The translations under genes and the position numbers were made by a program. DNA of 15,747 bases from Candidatus Eiseniibacteriota bacterium (GTDB taxonomy: Bacteria > Eisenbacteria > RBG-16-71-46 > SZUA-252): positions 1-15,747 of the forward strand of contig JAEHDN010000159.1 in NCBI GenBank assembly GCA_016880395.1, written 5' to 3'. This document shows positions 1 through 7,243 of this stretch, piece by piece. The notes below the pieces were generated by a model. That model searched no databases. It worked only from the letters and a program-made list of their open reading frames with translations, and was not told the DNA's origin. Within the stretch, counting starts at the first letter, position 1; every line of letters begins with the position of its first letter.

Positions 1-28
1 CGGAGAGCTGGCTCTTAGACTCGATCTG

Positions 29-742
29 ATGTCCCCCGCGATACCCGTCTATGACCTGGGCCGCGTCCCCTACCGCGAGGCCCTCGCGTTCCAGCGCCGC
101 GCGGTCGAGATGCGCGCGCGGGGCGAGGCCCCCGACGTCCTCTACGTCGTCGAGCACGAGCCGGTCCTTACCGCCGGGCGCGCGGGCCGCGACGAAAACC
201 TCCGCGCCGGCGCCGCCGATCTCGCACGGGCCGGAATCGAGGTGGTCCCCGTCGAGCGGGGGGGAGACGTGACCTACCACGGTCCCGGGCAGATCGTCGG
301 GTATCCCATAGTCGACTTGACCGGGCTGCCGGGCGGGCGCGATCTTCACCGGTATCTGCGCGATCTCGAGGAAGCCATGATCGCGTGCCTCGCCGGGTTC
401 GGCCTCGACGCCTCCAGGCGCCCTCCCTACACCGGCGTCTGGGTGGGAGATCGGAAGGTCGCGGCCATCGGCGTGGCCGTGCGCCATTGGATCGCGTTCC
501 ACGGATTCGCGCTCAATCTCGACCCGTACATGAGCCATTTCGATCTCATCCACCCGTGCGGCATCCGCGATCTGGGCGTTTGCTCGATGGCCGGCCTGCT
601 CGGCTCGGCGCCGCCGCGGGAAACGGTGATCGCGCGGCTCGCGGACGCCTTCTCCCGCGTCTGGGAGCGTCCGTTCCTCTACTCCGAGGCGCCGGCTCCC
701 GGGCCGGACGCGACCTCGGTTCCGGAGACAAGCCATGTCTAA
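29..742 (+). CDS. lipB: Octanoyl-[acyl-carrier-protein]:protein N-octanoyltransferase LipB
   Basis: LipB moves the octanoyl group from acyl-carrier protein to the lipoyl-domain lysine of 2-oxoacid dehydrogenases and the glycine cleavage H protein, the first step of endogenous lipoate synthesis in the cytoplasm. The 237-residue protein has the usual family length. Visible motifs are HEP (43-45) followed by AGR, the signature RGGDVTYHGPGQ (78-89), the conserved lysine in DRKVAAIG (K143), and the acyl-accepting cysteine in HPCGI (C177). ATG at 29 gives the expected N-terminus (VYDLGRVPYREAL). No good Shine-Dalgarno sequence is seen before it; GGAGAG at 2-7 is too far away. The last 8 bases overlap the next gene, so the two are probably co-transcribed. 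The C-terminal tail after about residue 220 is proline- and acid-rich and not conserved in the family. LipA is not in the window. Identification is secure. Confidence 0.96.
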   Translation: MSPAIPVYDLGRVPYREALAFQRRAVEMRARGEAPDVLYVVEHEPVLTAGRAGRDENLRAGAADLARAGIEVVPVERGGDVTYHGPGQIVGYPIVDLTGLPGGRDLHRYLRDLEEAMIACLAGFGLDASRRPPYTGVWVGDRKVAAIGVAVRHWIAFHGFALNLDPYMSHFDLIHPCGIRDLGVCSMAGLLGSAPPRETVIARLADAFSRVWERPFLYSEAPAPGPDATSVPETSHV

Positions 743-1841
743 GGTCCTGTCGCAGCATGCGACGCGCGTCGAGCGCGATTCGCTGGGCCCGCTCGAAGTG
801 CCGGCGGACGCGTACTACGGCGTCCAGACGGCGCGGGCGGTGACGAACTTCCCCATCAGCGGAGAGCGGCTCCACGTGGAAATGGTGCGGGCCGTCACCC
901 GCATCAAGATCGCCGCCGCGCGCGCCAACGCCGAGCTCGGTGTGCTCGACCGGAAGAAGGCGGACGAGTTCGCGCACGTCCTCAAGTCGGGCCGCACCCA
1001 CCTGCAGGCCGCGGTGCCGGTCACGTTGGGGCAGGAATTCTCGGGATACGCCGAGTGCGCGCGGGGGTGGGCCGAGTCGCTTCGCCTTAGCCGCGGGGGG
1101 CTCCTCGCCCTCGGGCTGGGCGGGAACGCCGCCGGCACCGGCATCAACGCCCACCCGCGCTACCGCGAGCGCGCGGTTCACTACCTGGCGGAAATCACCG
1201 GCGCGCCCTTCACTCCGTCGCCGAACCTCTTCGAGGCGATGCAGAGCATGGCACCGTTCGTCCGCGTCTCGAACGACCTGCGCGGCTTCGCCCTCGACCT
1301 GACCCGGATCGCGAACGATCTACGCCTCCTCGCGAGCGGGCCGACCACCGGCTTCGACGAGGTCGTGCTGCCGGCCGTACAACCCGGCTCGTCGATCATG
1401 CCGGGCAAGGTGAATCCGGTGATCCCCGAGATGACGAACATGGTCTGCTACCAGGTGCTCGGGTACGATACGACCGTCGCCTACGCGGCGCAGGCCGGGC
1501 AGCTCGAGCTGAACGTCATGATGCCGGTGATCGCCCACAACCTGCTCCGCTCCATCGCGCTGCTCACCCCCACGCTGCGCGTGCTCCGCACCACGTGCAT
1601 CGATGGGATCACCGCCAACGAGGACGTGTGCCGCCGCTACTTCGACCGATCCATCTCGCTGGCAACCGCTCTCAACCCGTACATCGGCTATGCACGGGCC
1701 GCGGAGGTGGCCAAGGAGTCGGCCAAGACGGGCAAGACGGTCATCGAGATCGTGCGGGAACGGAAGCTCCTCACCGAGGAGCAGATCGCGGAGGTCTTCT
1801 CTCCCGAGTCCATGACCCATCTGGAAGGAGGGCTTTCATGA
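735..1841 (+). CDS. aspA: Aspartate ammonia-lyase-like protein with a large internal in-frame deletion
   Basis: This belongs to the aspartase/class II fumarase superfamily; aspartase converts L-aspartate to fumarate plus ammonia. Aspartase is favoured over fumarase by DTTV (245-248), AGQLELNVMMPVI (254-266) and CIDGITANEDVC (288-299). The N-terminus (LGPLEVPADAYYGVQTARA, 18-36) and C-terminus are normal. The middle is not: the protein has 368 residues against about 470-480, and ANAELG (65-69) is only about 15 residues from KSGRTHLQ (84-91), where the family has about 120. The missing ~105 residues normally carry the GTS-N-N motif and the STND motif, which bind substrate. H89 of GRTHLQ and the catalytic loop GSSIMPGKVNP (S219, K225, N227) remain. 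The reading frame is intact. The protein is probably inactive as an ammonia-lyase unless it partners with a complete paralog, or the gap is an assembly collapse. It starts inside lipB and its stop overlaps the next start (ATGA). Confidence 0.8.
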   Translation: MSKVLSQHATRVERDSLGPLEVPADAYYGVQTARAVTNFPISGERLHVEMVRAVTRIKIAAARANAELGVLDRKKADEFAHVLKSGRTHLQAAVPVTLGQEFSGYAECARGWAESLRLSRGGLLALGLGGNAAGTGINAHPRYRERAVHYLAEITGAPFTPSPNLFEAMQSMAPFVRVSNDLRGFALDLTRIANDLRLLASGPTTGFDEVVLPAVQPGSSIMPGKVNPVIPEMTNMVCYQVLGYDTTVAYAAQAGQLELNVMMPVIAHNLLRSIALLTPTLRVLRTTCIDGITANEDVCRRYFDRSISLATALNPYIGYARAAEVAKESAKTGKTVIEIVRERKLLTEEQIAEVFSPESMTHLEGGLS

Positions 1842-2533
1842 AACGGTCGCCTATCGCACTCCTCGCCCTGGCGGCGCTCTTCGCGGCAGCGGCAGCGCCC
1901 GCGTCCGCCGGATCCGCAGACTTCGGCATCGGCTTGTTCGGCGGGTACAACTCCTACTCCATGAACGACGTGAACGATGACATCAACAGCACGAACGATT
2001 TCTACGGGACGACCATCGACGAGATCAGCGGCGGGGTCGGCTTCGGCGGCGGCCTTCGCATCCGCACGGGCCCATCCATGATTCTCGCGGTCGACTACGA
2101 GAGGCTCACCGGAAGCACCAGCGGCTCGGGCACGAGCGGCGCCGTAACCTATGATGCAGACCTGGATTTGCCCGCCAACGCGATCGTGGCGGGCGTCACG
2201 TATCTGTTCCCCTCAGCGTCGAAGGCCCGCTTCGGTCTGAGTGGCGGAATCGGCTACTACTCAGCCGACGGGCAGGTCCAGCTCACGGCGGACGATGGGG
2301 TCAACTCGATCACGCTTGTCGGAGACGCGTCCGGAAGCGGCATCGGGTTCCATGCGGCGGGCGCGGTCGATGTGTCGCTGAGCCCTGTCGCTCATCTCGA
2401 AGGCATGGCGGGCTATCGGGTCGCCAAGACCGGCAACCTGGAAGTCGACGGCACCGAGATTCCTGATTATTCCGCCGAGTGGAGCGGCTTCATGAGCCGG
2501 GTCGGCTTCTCGTTCTTCTTCGGCAACCATTGA
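1838..2533 (+). CDS. Small outer-membrane beta-barrel protein, tandem paralog 1
   Basis: The 231-residue product starts with a clear Sec signal peptide (MKRSPIALLALAALFAAAAA, cleavage near PASA-G). The rest is rich in alternating aromatic and small residues and Gly, and ends in an aromatic strand (RVGFSFFFGNH), the style of an 8-10-strand OmpA/OmpW-like outer-membrane barrel. No enzymatic motif is seen. An acidic DVNDDIN stretch follows GYNSYSM near the mature N-terminus. The start at 1838 is fixed by a strong Shine-Dalgarno (GGAAGGAGG, 1823-1831) and by the ATGA overlap with the preceding stop. It is clearly related to the gene at 2607: shared GYNxYxMxDVNxD, GFGxGxR, VDYxRLT, GSGxGFH and WSGxMxR, with matching order. 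It may be a structural or small-solute barrel; the exact function is unknown. Confidence 0.85.
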   Translation: MKRSPIALLALAALFAAAAAPASAGSADFGIGLFGGYNSYSMNDVNDDINSTNDFYGTTIDEISGGVGFGGGLRIRTGPSMILAVDYERLTGSTSGSGTSGAVTYDADLDLPANAIVAGVTYLFPSASKARFGLSGGIGYYSADGQVQLTADDGVNSITLVGDASGSGIGFHAAGAVDVSLSPVAHLEGMAGYRVAKTGNLEVDGTEIPDYSAEWSGFMSRVGFSFFFGNH

Positions 2534-2539
2534 ACCGGA

Positions 2540-2567
2540 CGGGGCTCCGTCTCGTGGCGGAGCCCCG
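2540..2567 (+). terminator. GC-rich hairpin between the two barrel genes, possible terminator or processing site
   Basis: A perfect 10-bp stem (CGGGGCTCCG, 2540-2549, with CGGAGCCCCG, 2558-2567) closes an 8-base loop seven bases after the stop of the first barrel gene. The 3' side is C-rich, without a T run, so it is not a textbook intrinsic terminator. It could attenuate transcription or stabilise the upstream message so that the two paralogs are made in different amounts. Confidence 0.5.
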
Positions 2568-2606
2568 CTCCCCATTCCCCCGCCGGCACGTTCACGAGGA
2601 GAGGTC

Positions 2607-3347
2607 ATGATCGGAAGGGTGCGGGCGGGCGGCTCGATCGTTCTCGCGGTGGCGGCTTGCCTGGCGGGTGTTCTGCTCCATGCCCCGTGCGAGGCCGGCA
2701 CCGCCCCTCGCCTCGCCTTCGCGATCCACGCCGGCTACAACGCCTACGCGATGACCGACGTGAACGAGGACCTGATCGGTCATTCCATCAACGAGGTCAT
2801 CCTGGGCGGCACCGGATTCTTCCTCGAGGAGATCACGGGGGGCCTCGGCTTCGGCGCGGGCATCCGATTCCTCCCCACGAAGCGCCTCTCGCTCACGGTC
2901 GACTACGATCGCCTGACCGCCAAGTCCCACCTCTCGCTCTTCACGATCGACTTCAACGTGAGGGCTCCCGCCCACGCCCTGACCGGGACCGCGATCTTCT
3001 GGTTCCCCAGCTCCACGCGCGTGCGCTGCGGAGTGGGTGCGGGAGGCGGCTACTACTGGTCCGATGGCTCGTTCGGCGCGGACACGTCGGGTGTAGGGAT
3101 CACCGTACCGATGACGGGGAGCGGACCCGGCTTCCACGGAATGGGGGTGTTCGACTATACGATCTCGACCAATGTCCACTTCGAGGGAAGTGCGGGGCTA
3201 CGATTCGCGGAGACTGAGGATCTCGAGATCGAGGGGCAGCCGGCCACGACTGAGGACGGGAGCGAGGCCACGCTCGACTGGAGCGGCCTCATGACCCGGG
3301 CGGCGTTGGTCTTCTACTTCGGCAACACGGGGGGGCCGGTTCCCTAG
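2607..3347 (+). CDS. Small outer-membrane beta-barrel protein, tandem paralog 2
   Basis: A 246-residue protein with a signal peptide (hydrophobic core SIVLAVAACLAGVLLHA, cleavage near CEAG) and a predicted beta-barrel ending VFYFGN plus a short GGPVP tail. It parallels the preceding gene along its whole length: GYNAYAMTDVNEDL, EITGGLGFGAGIR, LTVDYDRLT, GGGYYWSDG, GSGPGFHGMGVFD and LDWSGLMTR all have counterparts in the same order. The two diverge in the loop regions, as expected for surface-exposed barrel loops after duplication. ATG at 2607 has a good Shine-Dalgarno (GAGGAGAGG, 2596-2604). Its TAG stop lies in a CTAG that also encodes the stop of the convergent gene. Function is unknown; it is most likely an outer-membrane structural or transport protein. 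Confidence 0.85.
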   Translation: MIGRVRAGGSIVLAVAACLAGVLLHAPCEAGTAPRLAFAIHAGYNAYAMTDVNEDLIGHSINEVILGGTGFFLEEITGGLGFGAGIRFLPTKRLSLTVDYDRLTAKSHLSLFTIDFNVRAPAHALTGTAIFWFPSSTRVRCGVGAGGGYYWSDGSFGADTSGVGITVPMTGSGPGFHGMGVFDYTISTNVHFEGSAGLRFAETEDLEIEGQPATTEDGSEATLDWSGLMTRAALVFYFGNTGGPVP

Positions 3348-4987
3348 TCGGGCGAGCGCCGGAGGACGATCGACACCGGAGCGACCTGGGCTTCGGGCTG
3401 CGCGGTGACGCGCTCCGGTACGTAGAGCGCCTCGTAGCGCGCTGGTCCCAGGAACTCGTCGTAGAGGATCGCGAGGGGATAGTCCTTCGCCTTCTTCATG
3501 CGCACGAAGAAGGTCCCCTGCGAGTCGGTGAACGCGAGCTCGTCGCCCACCCGGAGCGCGGCCCCGGCAATGGGCGATCCGGCCTCGTCCTGCACCGTCC
3601 CCCGGATCACGTTGTCGGGAATTCCGAACTCGGGAACCTTGGGCGCGGCGCTCGCGCCCCGGTAGATGAACTGGCTCCCCTGGGCCGTGTACCGGACTCT
3701 TCCCGTGGGATCGACGTAGCTGCCGAGCTGGGCTCGGACGCCCCCCGGCGCCTGGAGCCGCACCGTGAGCATGAGCGCCTGGTGGAATGGCTGCTCCTCG
3801 TCGAACGGAACGTAGACCGTCTGGTACTCCGCCCCGACCGAGAGCGCGTTCGAGGTGAAGGTCCCGCCGAAGCTCACGGTGGTGTTGTCGCCGGAGTGGG
3901 TCGCGACCTGGATGAGATCAAGCCGCGGCGAGATCGTCTCCCGGAGGCCGCCCACGAGCATGCGCACCGGGTCTCCGGACAGGGGCTCCGAATAGAGCCA
4001 GCTCCCGTTCACTCGGAGCCACGCGAGCGTCGGACGGTCGAACGAGAGCGAGACCCCGTCCGATCCGACGCTGCCCGACCGCGATCGGAAGTAGGCGGTC
4101 CCGAGGCTCGTCCCCGCGAGACGTCCGCTCGCGAGCACCTGGTTCACGGTGCCGTGCCGGTCGGCGCGCGGCCCGGGGTCCGGCTGGGCCGACTCCGAGT
4201 GCGACGCCCCGAGCATCAGCTCCGGGCGCACGCGCGCGGTGATCTCGAGACTCGGACCCACGAGCTCAGCGGCCCCGGGCTGCGGCGTGACCACGCGCCG
4301 GAATCCATCCCCGGCGACGACGTATCCCCCGCGCAGGCCCAGCACCCCCCGCTCGTACCACGCGCTCGCGGCGGCATAGCCCTCGTCCGCTCCGGTCCCT
4401 CCGGCGAGCGCTCCGCCGTAGCCGGTGCCCGGCTTCCACTCGAGGCCGAGGATCGTGGTCATGCCGTCCGAGTAGAGGCTGCGCGACGAGAGCCGCACGC
4501 TGCTCGACACCTTCGATTCGAGGAAGACGAGGCCGACCGGCCGCTCGCCCTCCGCCCAGAACGTGTAGGGATAGCTCGTCGCGTTCGCTGTCGCGCCGCC
4601 GAAGGCGGCCACGCGGACATCGCGGTCCTCGTATCCCACACCGATGCCCCGCGCGACGAGCGACTGCCCGGCGTGGAGCGCGTCCGTGGGGAGATGGAAC
4701 GGGACGACCGCATCGCCGAGCGTGAGGCCGGCGCCGCGGTAATGGGTCGCCACGCCGAATCCGAGCCGGAGGGGATCGACGCCGGCGAGGCCGAGCCACG
4801 CTTCCGCCCCGTCCGCGTGCATGTGCACCGAGCCGCCGGCCGCGTCGTACATCGAGGACGCGCCGGCCTGGACTTCGAAGACCTGGCCTAGCGCCGGGGG
4901 CGCGGCCGCAGCCGCGAGCGCGATGAGGACGGCCGCGAGAACCCCCGCGGCGGGAGGAACCGCGGGGCGGCGCCCCTCATTTCCCAT
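3344..4987 (-). CDS. Predicted outer-membrane beta-barrel with C-terminal carboxypeptidase-regulatory-like domain (usher-position protein)
   Basis: The 547-residue protein has a signal peptide (core AAGVLAAVLIALAAAAA, cleavage near ALG-Q). Residues about 35-450 alternate hydrophobic and polar residues with many Gly, Tyr, Arg and Ser, as in a large outer-membrane barrel, with no visible enzyme motif. Residues 462-547 (RGTVQDEAGSPIAGAALRVG, then FTDSQGTFFVRM) resemble a carboxypeptidase-regulatory-like/transthyretin-type beta-sandwich, the fold type also used for usher C-terminal domains. Its position directly after a PapD-like chaperone and a pilin-like gene is where an usher would lie, but ushers have about 800 residues with an N-terminal periplasmic domain and a plug, neither of which I can see. 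An in-frame start farther upstream (5083) would give a charged N-terminus; ATG at 4987 puts the signal peptide first and overlaps the chaperone gene by 11 bases. Role as a secretion pore or anchor is inference. Confidence 0.72.
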   Translation of the reverse strand: MGNEGRRPAVPPAAGVLAAVLIALAAAAAPPALGQVFEVQAGASSMYDAAGGSVHMHADGAEAWLGLAGVDPLRLGFGVATHYRGAGLTLGDAVVPFHLPTDALHAGQSLVARGIGVGYEDRDVRVAAFGGATANATSYPYTFWAEGERPVGLVFLESKVSSSVRLSSRSLYSDGMTTILGLEWKPGTGYGGALAGGTGADEGYAAASAWYERGVLGLRGGYVVAGDGFRRVVTPQPGAAELVGPSLEITARVRPELMLGASHSESAQPDPGPRADRHGTVNQVLASGRLAGTSLGTAYFRSRSGSVGSDGVSLSFDRPTLAWLRVNGSWLYSEPLSGDPVRMLVGGLRETISPRLDLIQVATHSGDNTTVSFGGTFTSNALSVGAEYQTVYVPFDEEQPFHQALMLTVRLQAPGGVRAQLGSYVDPTGRVRYTAQGSQFIYRGASAAPKVPEFGIPDNVIRGTVQDEAGSPIAGAALRVGDELAFTDSQGTFFVRMKKAKDYPLAILYDEFLGPARYEALYVPERVTAQPEAQVAPVSIVLRRSPD

Positions 4988-5789
4988 CGGCCGATCCCGC
5001 CACCTGCGAGGCGTTCCCGAGCGGCATCTCGATCGTGAAGTCCTGTACGGCGAGGCGGAGGGTGGTGGGCACCCCCGCGGCATCCCAGGGGATCATGACG
5101 CGGCGGATGCGGTGGGGCAGGAGCGGGAAGCTCGCGACGGCGGTCTTGCCGTCCTTGCCTCTCGCCTCGGCCGACGTCACCCGCCCGAGGCACCGAGACA
5201 CATTTTCGATCTCGATGTAGATCCTGGCGCTCGAGGCGGCGTAGACGGCGGAGTGGACCTTCACGTCCTCGCGCCGGAGCGGGTCGTCCTGGACGAGGTA
5301 GACCGTGTGCGGCAGCTCGACCGTGACGTTGAGCCCCTGGTGGCGCTGCATGCCCGAGAACGTGCACGGGATGACGAACCACGCCGGATACGAGTCCGCG
5401 CTCGCCTCGTAGAAGACGTACCGCGACTGGCGGGCGGGGATGCGGAGACTCATGGCGGAGAGCCTGAGGTGCACCGACGGATCGAGGGGGCGGTAGTCCA
5501 CATCGCCGTCGATCGAGACGTCGAAGCTCTTCGGCTCGATCACAACGTTGAGCGGCACGAGTCCGTCGTTCACCAGCTCGAACTTCGCCCGCGTCTTCTT
5601 GCCGTGGTGCTCGACGATCACGGGGCGCACTGTCTGCGCCGACGCGCGCTCTGAGGCCACCCCGAGGAGGAGCGCGGCGATCGGCAAGGCGAGCCAGCCC
5701 CGGCCCATCCCCCGGAAGCGCGTGAAGGCGCGGGGGGTGATCCCCCGCGCCTCGGCCGCGTACGAGTCCGTCCCTGGATCTCGCGACAT
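4977..5789 (-). CDS. PapD-like periplasmic pilus-assembly chaperone
   Basis: The protein looks like a fimbrial chaperone: two immunoglobulin-like domains that bind pilin subunits in the periplasm and deliver them to the outer membrane. The first domain has the expected pattern: KKTRAKFELVNDGLVPLNVV (64-83; strand with N-D-G turn), VHLRLSAMSLRIPARQSR (106-123; 'L..SP..l.i.pg....R' region), then VFYEASADSYPAWFVIPCTF (125-144). The second domain (about 155-255) is compact and more diverged. Cysteines C142 and C200 could pair. A signal peptide is present but has an unusually long n-region: the ATG at 5789 has a good Shine-Dalgarno (GAGAGG, 5794-5799, overlapping the pilin stop), while an internal ATG at 5708 would give a normal signal peptide (core WLALPIAALLLGVA) but has a poor ribosome site. 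It sits 8 bases after the pilin gene and overlaps the barrel gene. Family level is fairly sure; client specificity is inferred from context. Confidence 0.75.
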   Translation of the reverse strand: MSRDPGTDSYAAEARGITPRAFTRFRGMGRGWLALPIAALLLGVASERASAQTVRPVIVEHHGKKTRAKFELVNDGLVPLNVVIEPKSFDVSIDGDVDYRPLDPSVHLRLSAMSLRIPARQSRYVFYEASADSYPAWFVIPCTFSGMQRHQGLNVTVELPHTVYLVQDDPLRREDVKVHSAVYAASSARIYIEIENVSRCLGRVTSAEARGKDGKTAVASFPLLPHRIRRVMIPWDAAGVPTTLRLAVQDFTIEMPLGNASQVAGSADGK

Positions 5790-5797
5790 CGAACCTC

Positions 5798-6358
5798 TCA
5801 GATGGCCCTTGCCTGGAGCCTCAGCGTGCCAGCGTAGCTTCCGGCCGGAAGCGTCTGGCCGGTCAGGTTGATCCGCAGGTCCAGATTGTCGCTGCGGGTC
5901 TTGACCTTGTTGATGCCCGTGATCGCCTCGCTGAAGAGCGCGAGGCTTCCGCCGGCCGGGCCGACCGGGTTCGTCTCCGTGAACGCGGTGTAGCTGGTCG
6001 GGGTGCCCGTCGTCATCCGGCCTTCGACCCAGGAGGTGGGGATGTTGTTCGCGCCGTCGGTGAGCGCAGTTGCCGGAACGTCGAAGTAGCCGTAGAGCGA
6101 GACCGCGCCCGTCTGTCCCGGATTCAGGTTCCAGTTGCTCTGGACCACCACCGGCACGTCACCGGCGGCCGCCGCGTTCTCCGCGAGCGTGAAGTTCACC
6201 GAGGAGCCGCTCGTGATCGAGATGGTGAGCGACTGGGGCAGCGTCGCCGCGAGGCTCGCGCTCGAGACGCCTGAGAGCATCTGCGCCGCGGCCAGGGACG
6301 GGACCGCCAGGACGAGAAGAGCTGCGATCAGAACACCCACACCGAGACGACCGTTCAT
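5798..6358 (-). CDS. Secreted pilin-like subunit (chaperone-assembled type)
   Basis: A 186-residue protein with a clean signal peptide (core GVGVLIAALLVLAVPSLA, cleavage near AAA-Q). The mature part is Ser/Thr/Ala/Gly-rich, all-beta in pattern and has no cysteine. It ends LPAGSYAGTLRLQARAI, a pattern typical of the last strand of chaperone-usher pilins and spore-coat-U-type subunits, where the C-terminal strand pairs with the chaperone. Translation starts at ATG 6358 with a strong Shine-Dalgarno (GGGGGAG, 6363-6369). It is the first gene of the cassette, as expected for the most abundant product. The 248 bases upstream, up to the stop of the next gene, contain a terminator for that gene and probably this operon's promoter, but no clear -35/-10 pair was found. 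It could instead be a secreted adhesin or coat protein; pilus formation is not proved. Confidence 0.72.
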   Translation of the reverse strand: MNGRLGVGVLIAALLVLAVPSLAAAQMLSGVSSASLAATLPQSLTISITSGSSVNFTLAENAAAAGDVPVVVQSNWNLNPGQTGAVSLYGYFDVPATALTDGANNIPTSWVEGRMTTGTPTSYTAFTETNPVGPAGGSLALFSEAITGINKVKTRSDNLDLRINLTGQTLPAGSYAGTLRLQARAI

Positions 6359-6558
6359 GGAACTCCCCCGTGGTGATAGTTGGCGTCGGCGGATGGCCGA
6401 GACTTGCCCCCGCGCTGCGCGCTTGAGGTGTCATCGGCCGAGTGCCTGGGGATGTGTAGCTGTTTCTGGGTCGGCTCTAGACCCTTTGATCCAGACCTCT
6501 GGCGCCCCGGCGCGGGCCACGGTCATGGCCGACGGTGCCCGGGACCGCAGAACGAAAC

Positions 6559-6584
6559 GGGGTGGCGTCGTGCGACGCCACCCC
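6559..6584 (-). terminator. Intrinsic terminator of the 195-residue barrel gene
   Basis: A perfect 12-bp inverted repeat (GGGGTGGCGTCG, 6559-6570, with CGACGCCACCCC, 6573-6584) and a 2-base loop (effectively a tetraloop) begins 22 bases past the stop at 6607. Read on the minus strand it is followed by GTTTCGTTC, a T-rich tail, so it fits a Rho-independent terminator for that strand. It separates the barrel gene from the pilin cassette. Confidence 0.8.
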
Positions 6585-6606
6585 GATCGAACGGCTGCTG
6601 CGAAGC

Positions 6607-7194
6607 TTACAGGCTGAAGCCCACGCCCGCGCGGAACGCGAGGTAGTTCAGGCTCTCACCCTCGGTGGAGACCGAGTGGTACTGACCCTGGAGATTCATC
6701 TTCGTCTTCGGACCGACCGGGAAGCCGACGCCGGCGCCCAGCATGTAGCCGAACTTGCCCTGGCTGTCGTCCGCGGTGCCGGAGACGCTGTCGTCGATCT
6801 TCATGGACACGCTGTAGTAGCCAGCGCCGCCCTGAGCAAAGAAGCTCGGGCCGACCGGAGAGCCGAAGTTGAAGCGAACGGCCGGCTCCACACGGAAGAC
6901 GTTGCTCTTGATCTCGTTGTCCGTGGTCAGGCCGTTGTCGTAGTTGGCCGTGCCCAGGTTGTCATACGAGACCTCGGCACCCCAGGAAACGGAGGGGCTC
7001 GCCGAGCGCCAGTAGGCCGCGCCGAAGCCAAGACCGCCACCCATCGAATCGTTCGTGGGGGTGACCTCGTTCGAGGACTTCACGTAGCCCAGGTTCACCT
7101 CCATCGTGCCGACCATGCTCGCGTTCGCGTCGGCCGCAAAGCCCGCGACGCAGACGATCGCGGCGAAAACCAAGGCCAGATGGTTCCGCTTCAT
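6607..7194 (-). CDS. Outer-membrane beta-barrel protein (OmpA/opacity-like)
   Basis: The 195-residue product has a signal peptide (MKRNHLALVFAAIVCVAGFA, cleavage near ANA-S) and a mature part of amphipathic strands with Gly/Tyr turns (GGGLGFGAAYWRSASPSVSW; GGAGYYSVSM; GAGVGFPVGPKTKMNLQGQY) and a C-terminal strand ending LAFRAGVGFSL, where the terminal hydrophobic residue resembles the BAM-recognised beta-signal. Length suggests 8 strands. A longer in-frame reading starts at 7371 but has no signal peptide at its front; ATG at 7194 has a strong Shine-Dalgarno (GGAGGGGGAA, 7198-7207) and gives a normal leader. It stands alone as a transcription unit, with a 180-base leader region upstream and a terminator downstream. 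It differs from the 1838/2607 pair in sequence but shares the general build. Function unknown. Confidence 0.85.
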   Translation of the reverse strand: MKRNHLALVFAAIVCVAGFAADANASMVGTMEVNLGYVKSSNEVTPTNDSMGGGLGFGAAYWRSASPSVSWGAEVSYDNLGTANYDNGLTTDNEIKSNVFRVEPAVRFNFGSPVGPSFFAQGGAGYYSVSMKIDDSVSGTADDSQGKFGYMLGAGVGFPVGPKTKMNLQGQYHSVSTEGESLNYLAFRAGVGFSL

Positions 7195-7243
7195 TGCTTC
7201 CCCCTCCGTTATGGGACATCCGTGAACTCCGCCCGTCCTCCCT

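Noticed and set aside
3782..4891. Long plus-strand open frame of 369 codons inside the minus-strand barrel gene
   Set aside because: It is very rich in Arg, Glu and His, has no signal peptide or motif, and mirrors a gene whose own frame has a signal peptide and a recognisable C-terminal domain; typical antisense shadow in GC-rich DNA.
6425..6445. FliA-like -10 (GCCGATGA on the minus strand) upstream of the pilin gene
   Set aside because: Matches 7 of 8 bases of the flagellar sigma -10, but no TAAAGTTT-like -35 lies at the right distance, so it is probably chance.
6359..6606. Possible c-di-GMP (GEMM-type) riboswitch or other structured RNA before the pilin gene
   Set aside because: The leader has small GC hairpins (for example TCGGC 6386-6390 with GCCGA 6396-6400) but the conserved bases of GEMM or other known riboswitches are not present.
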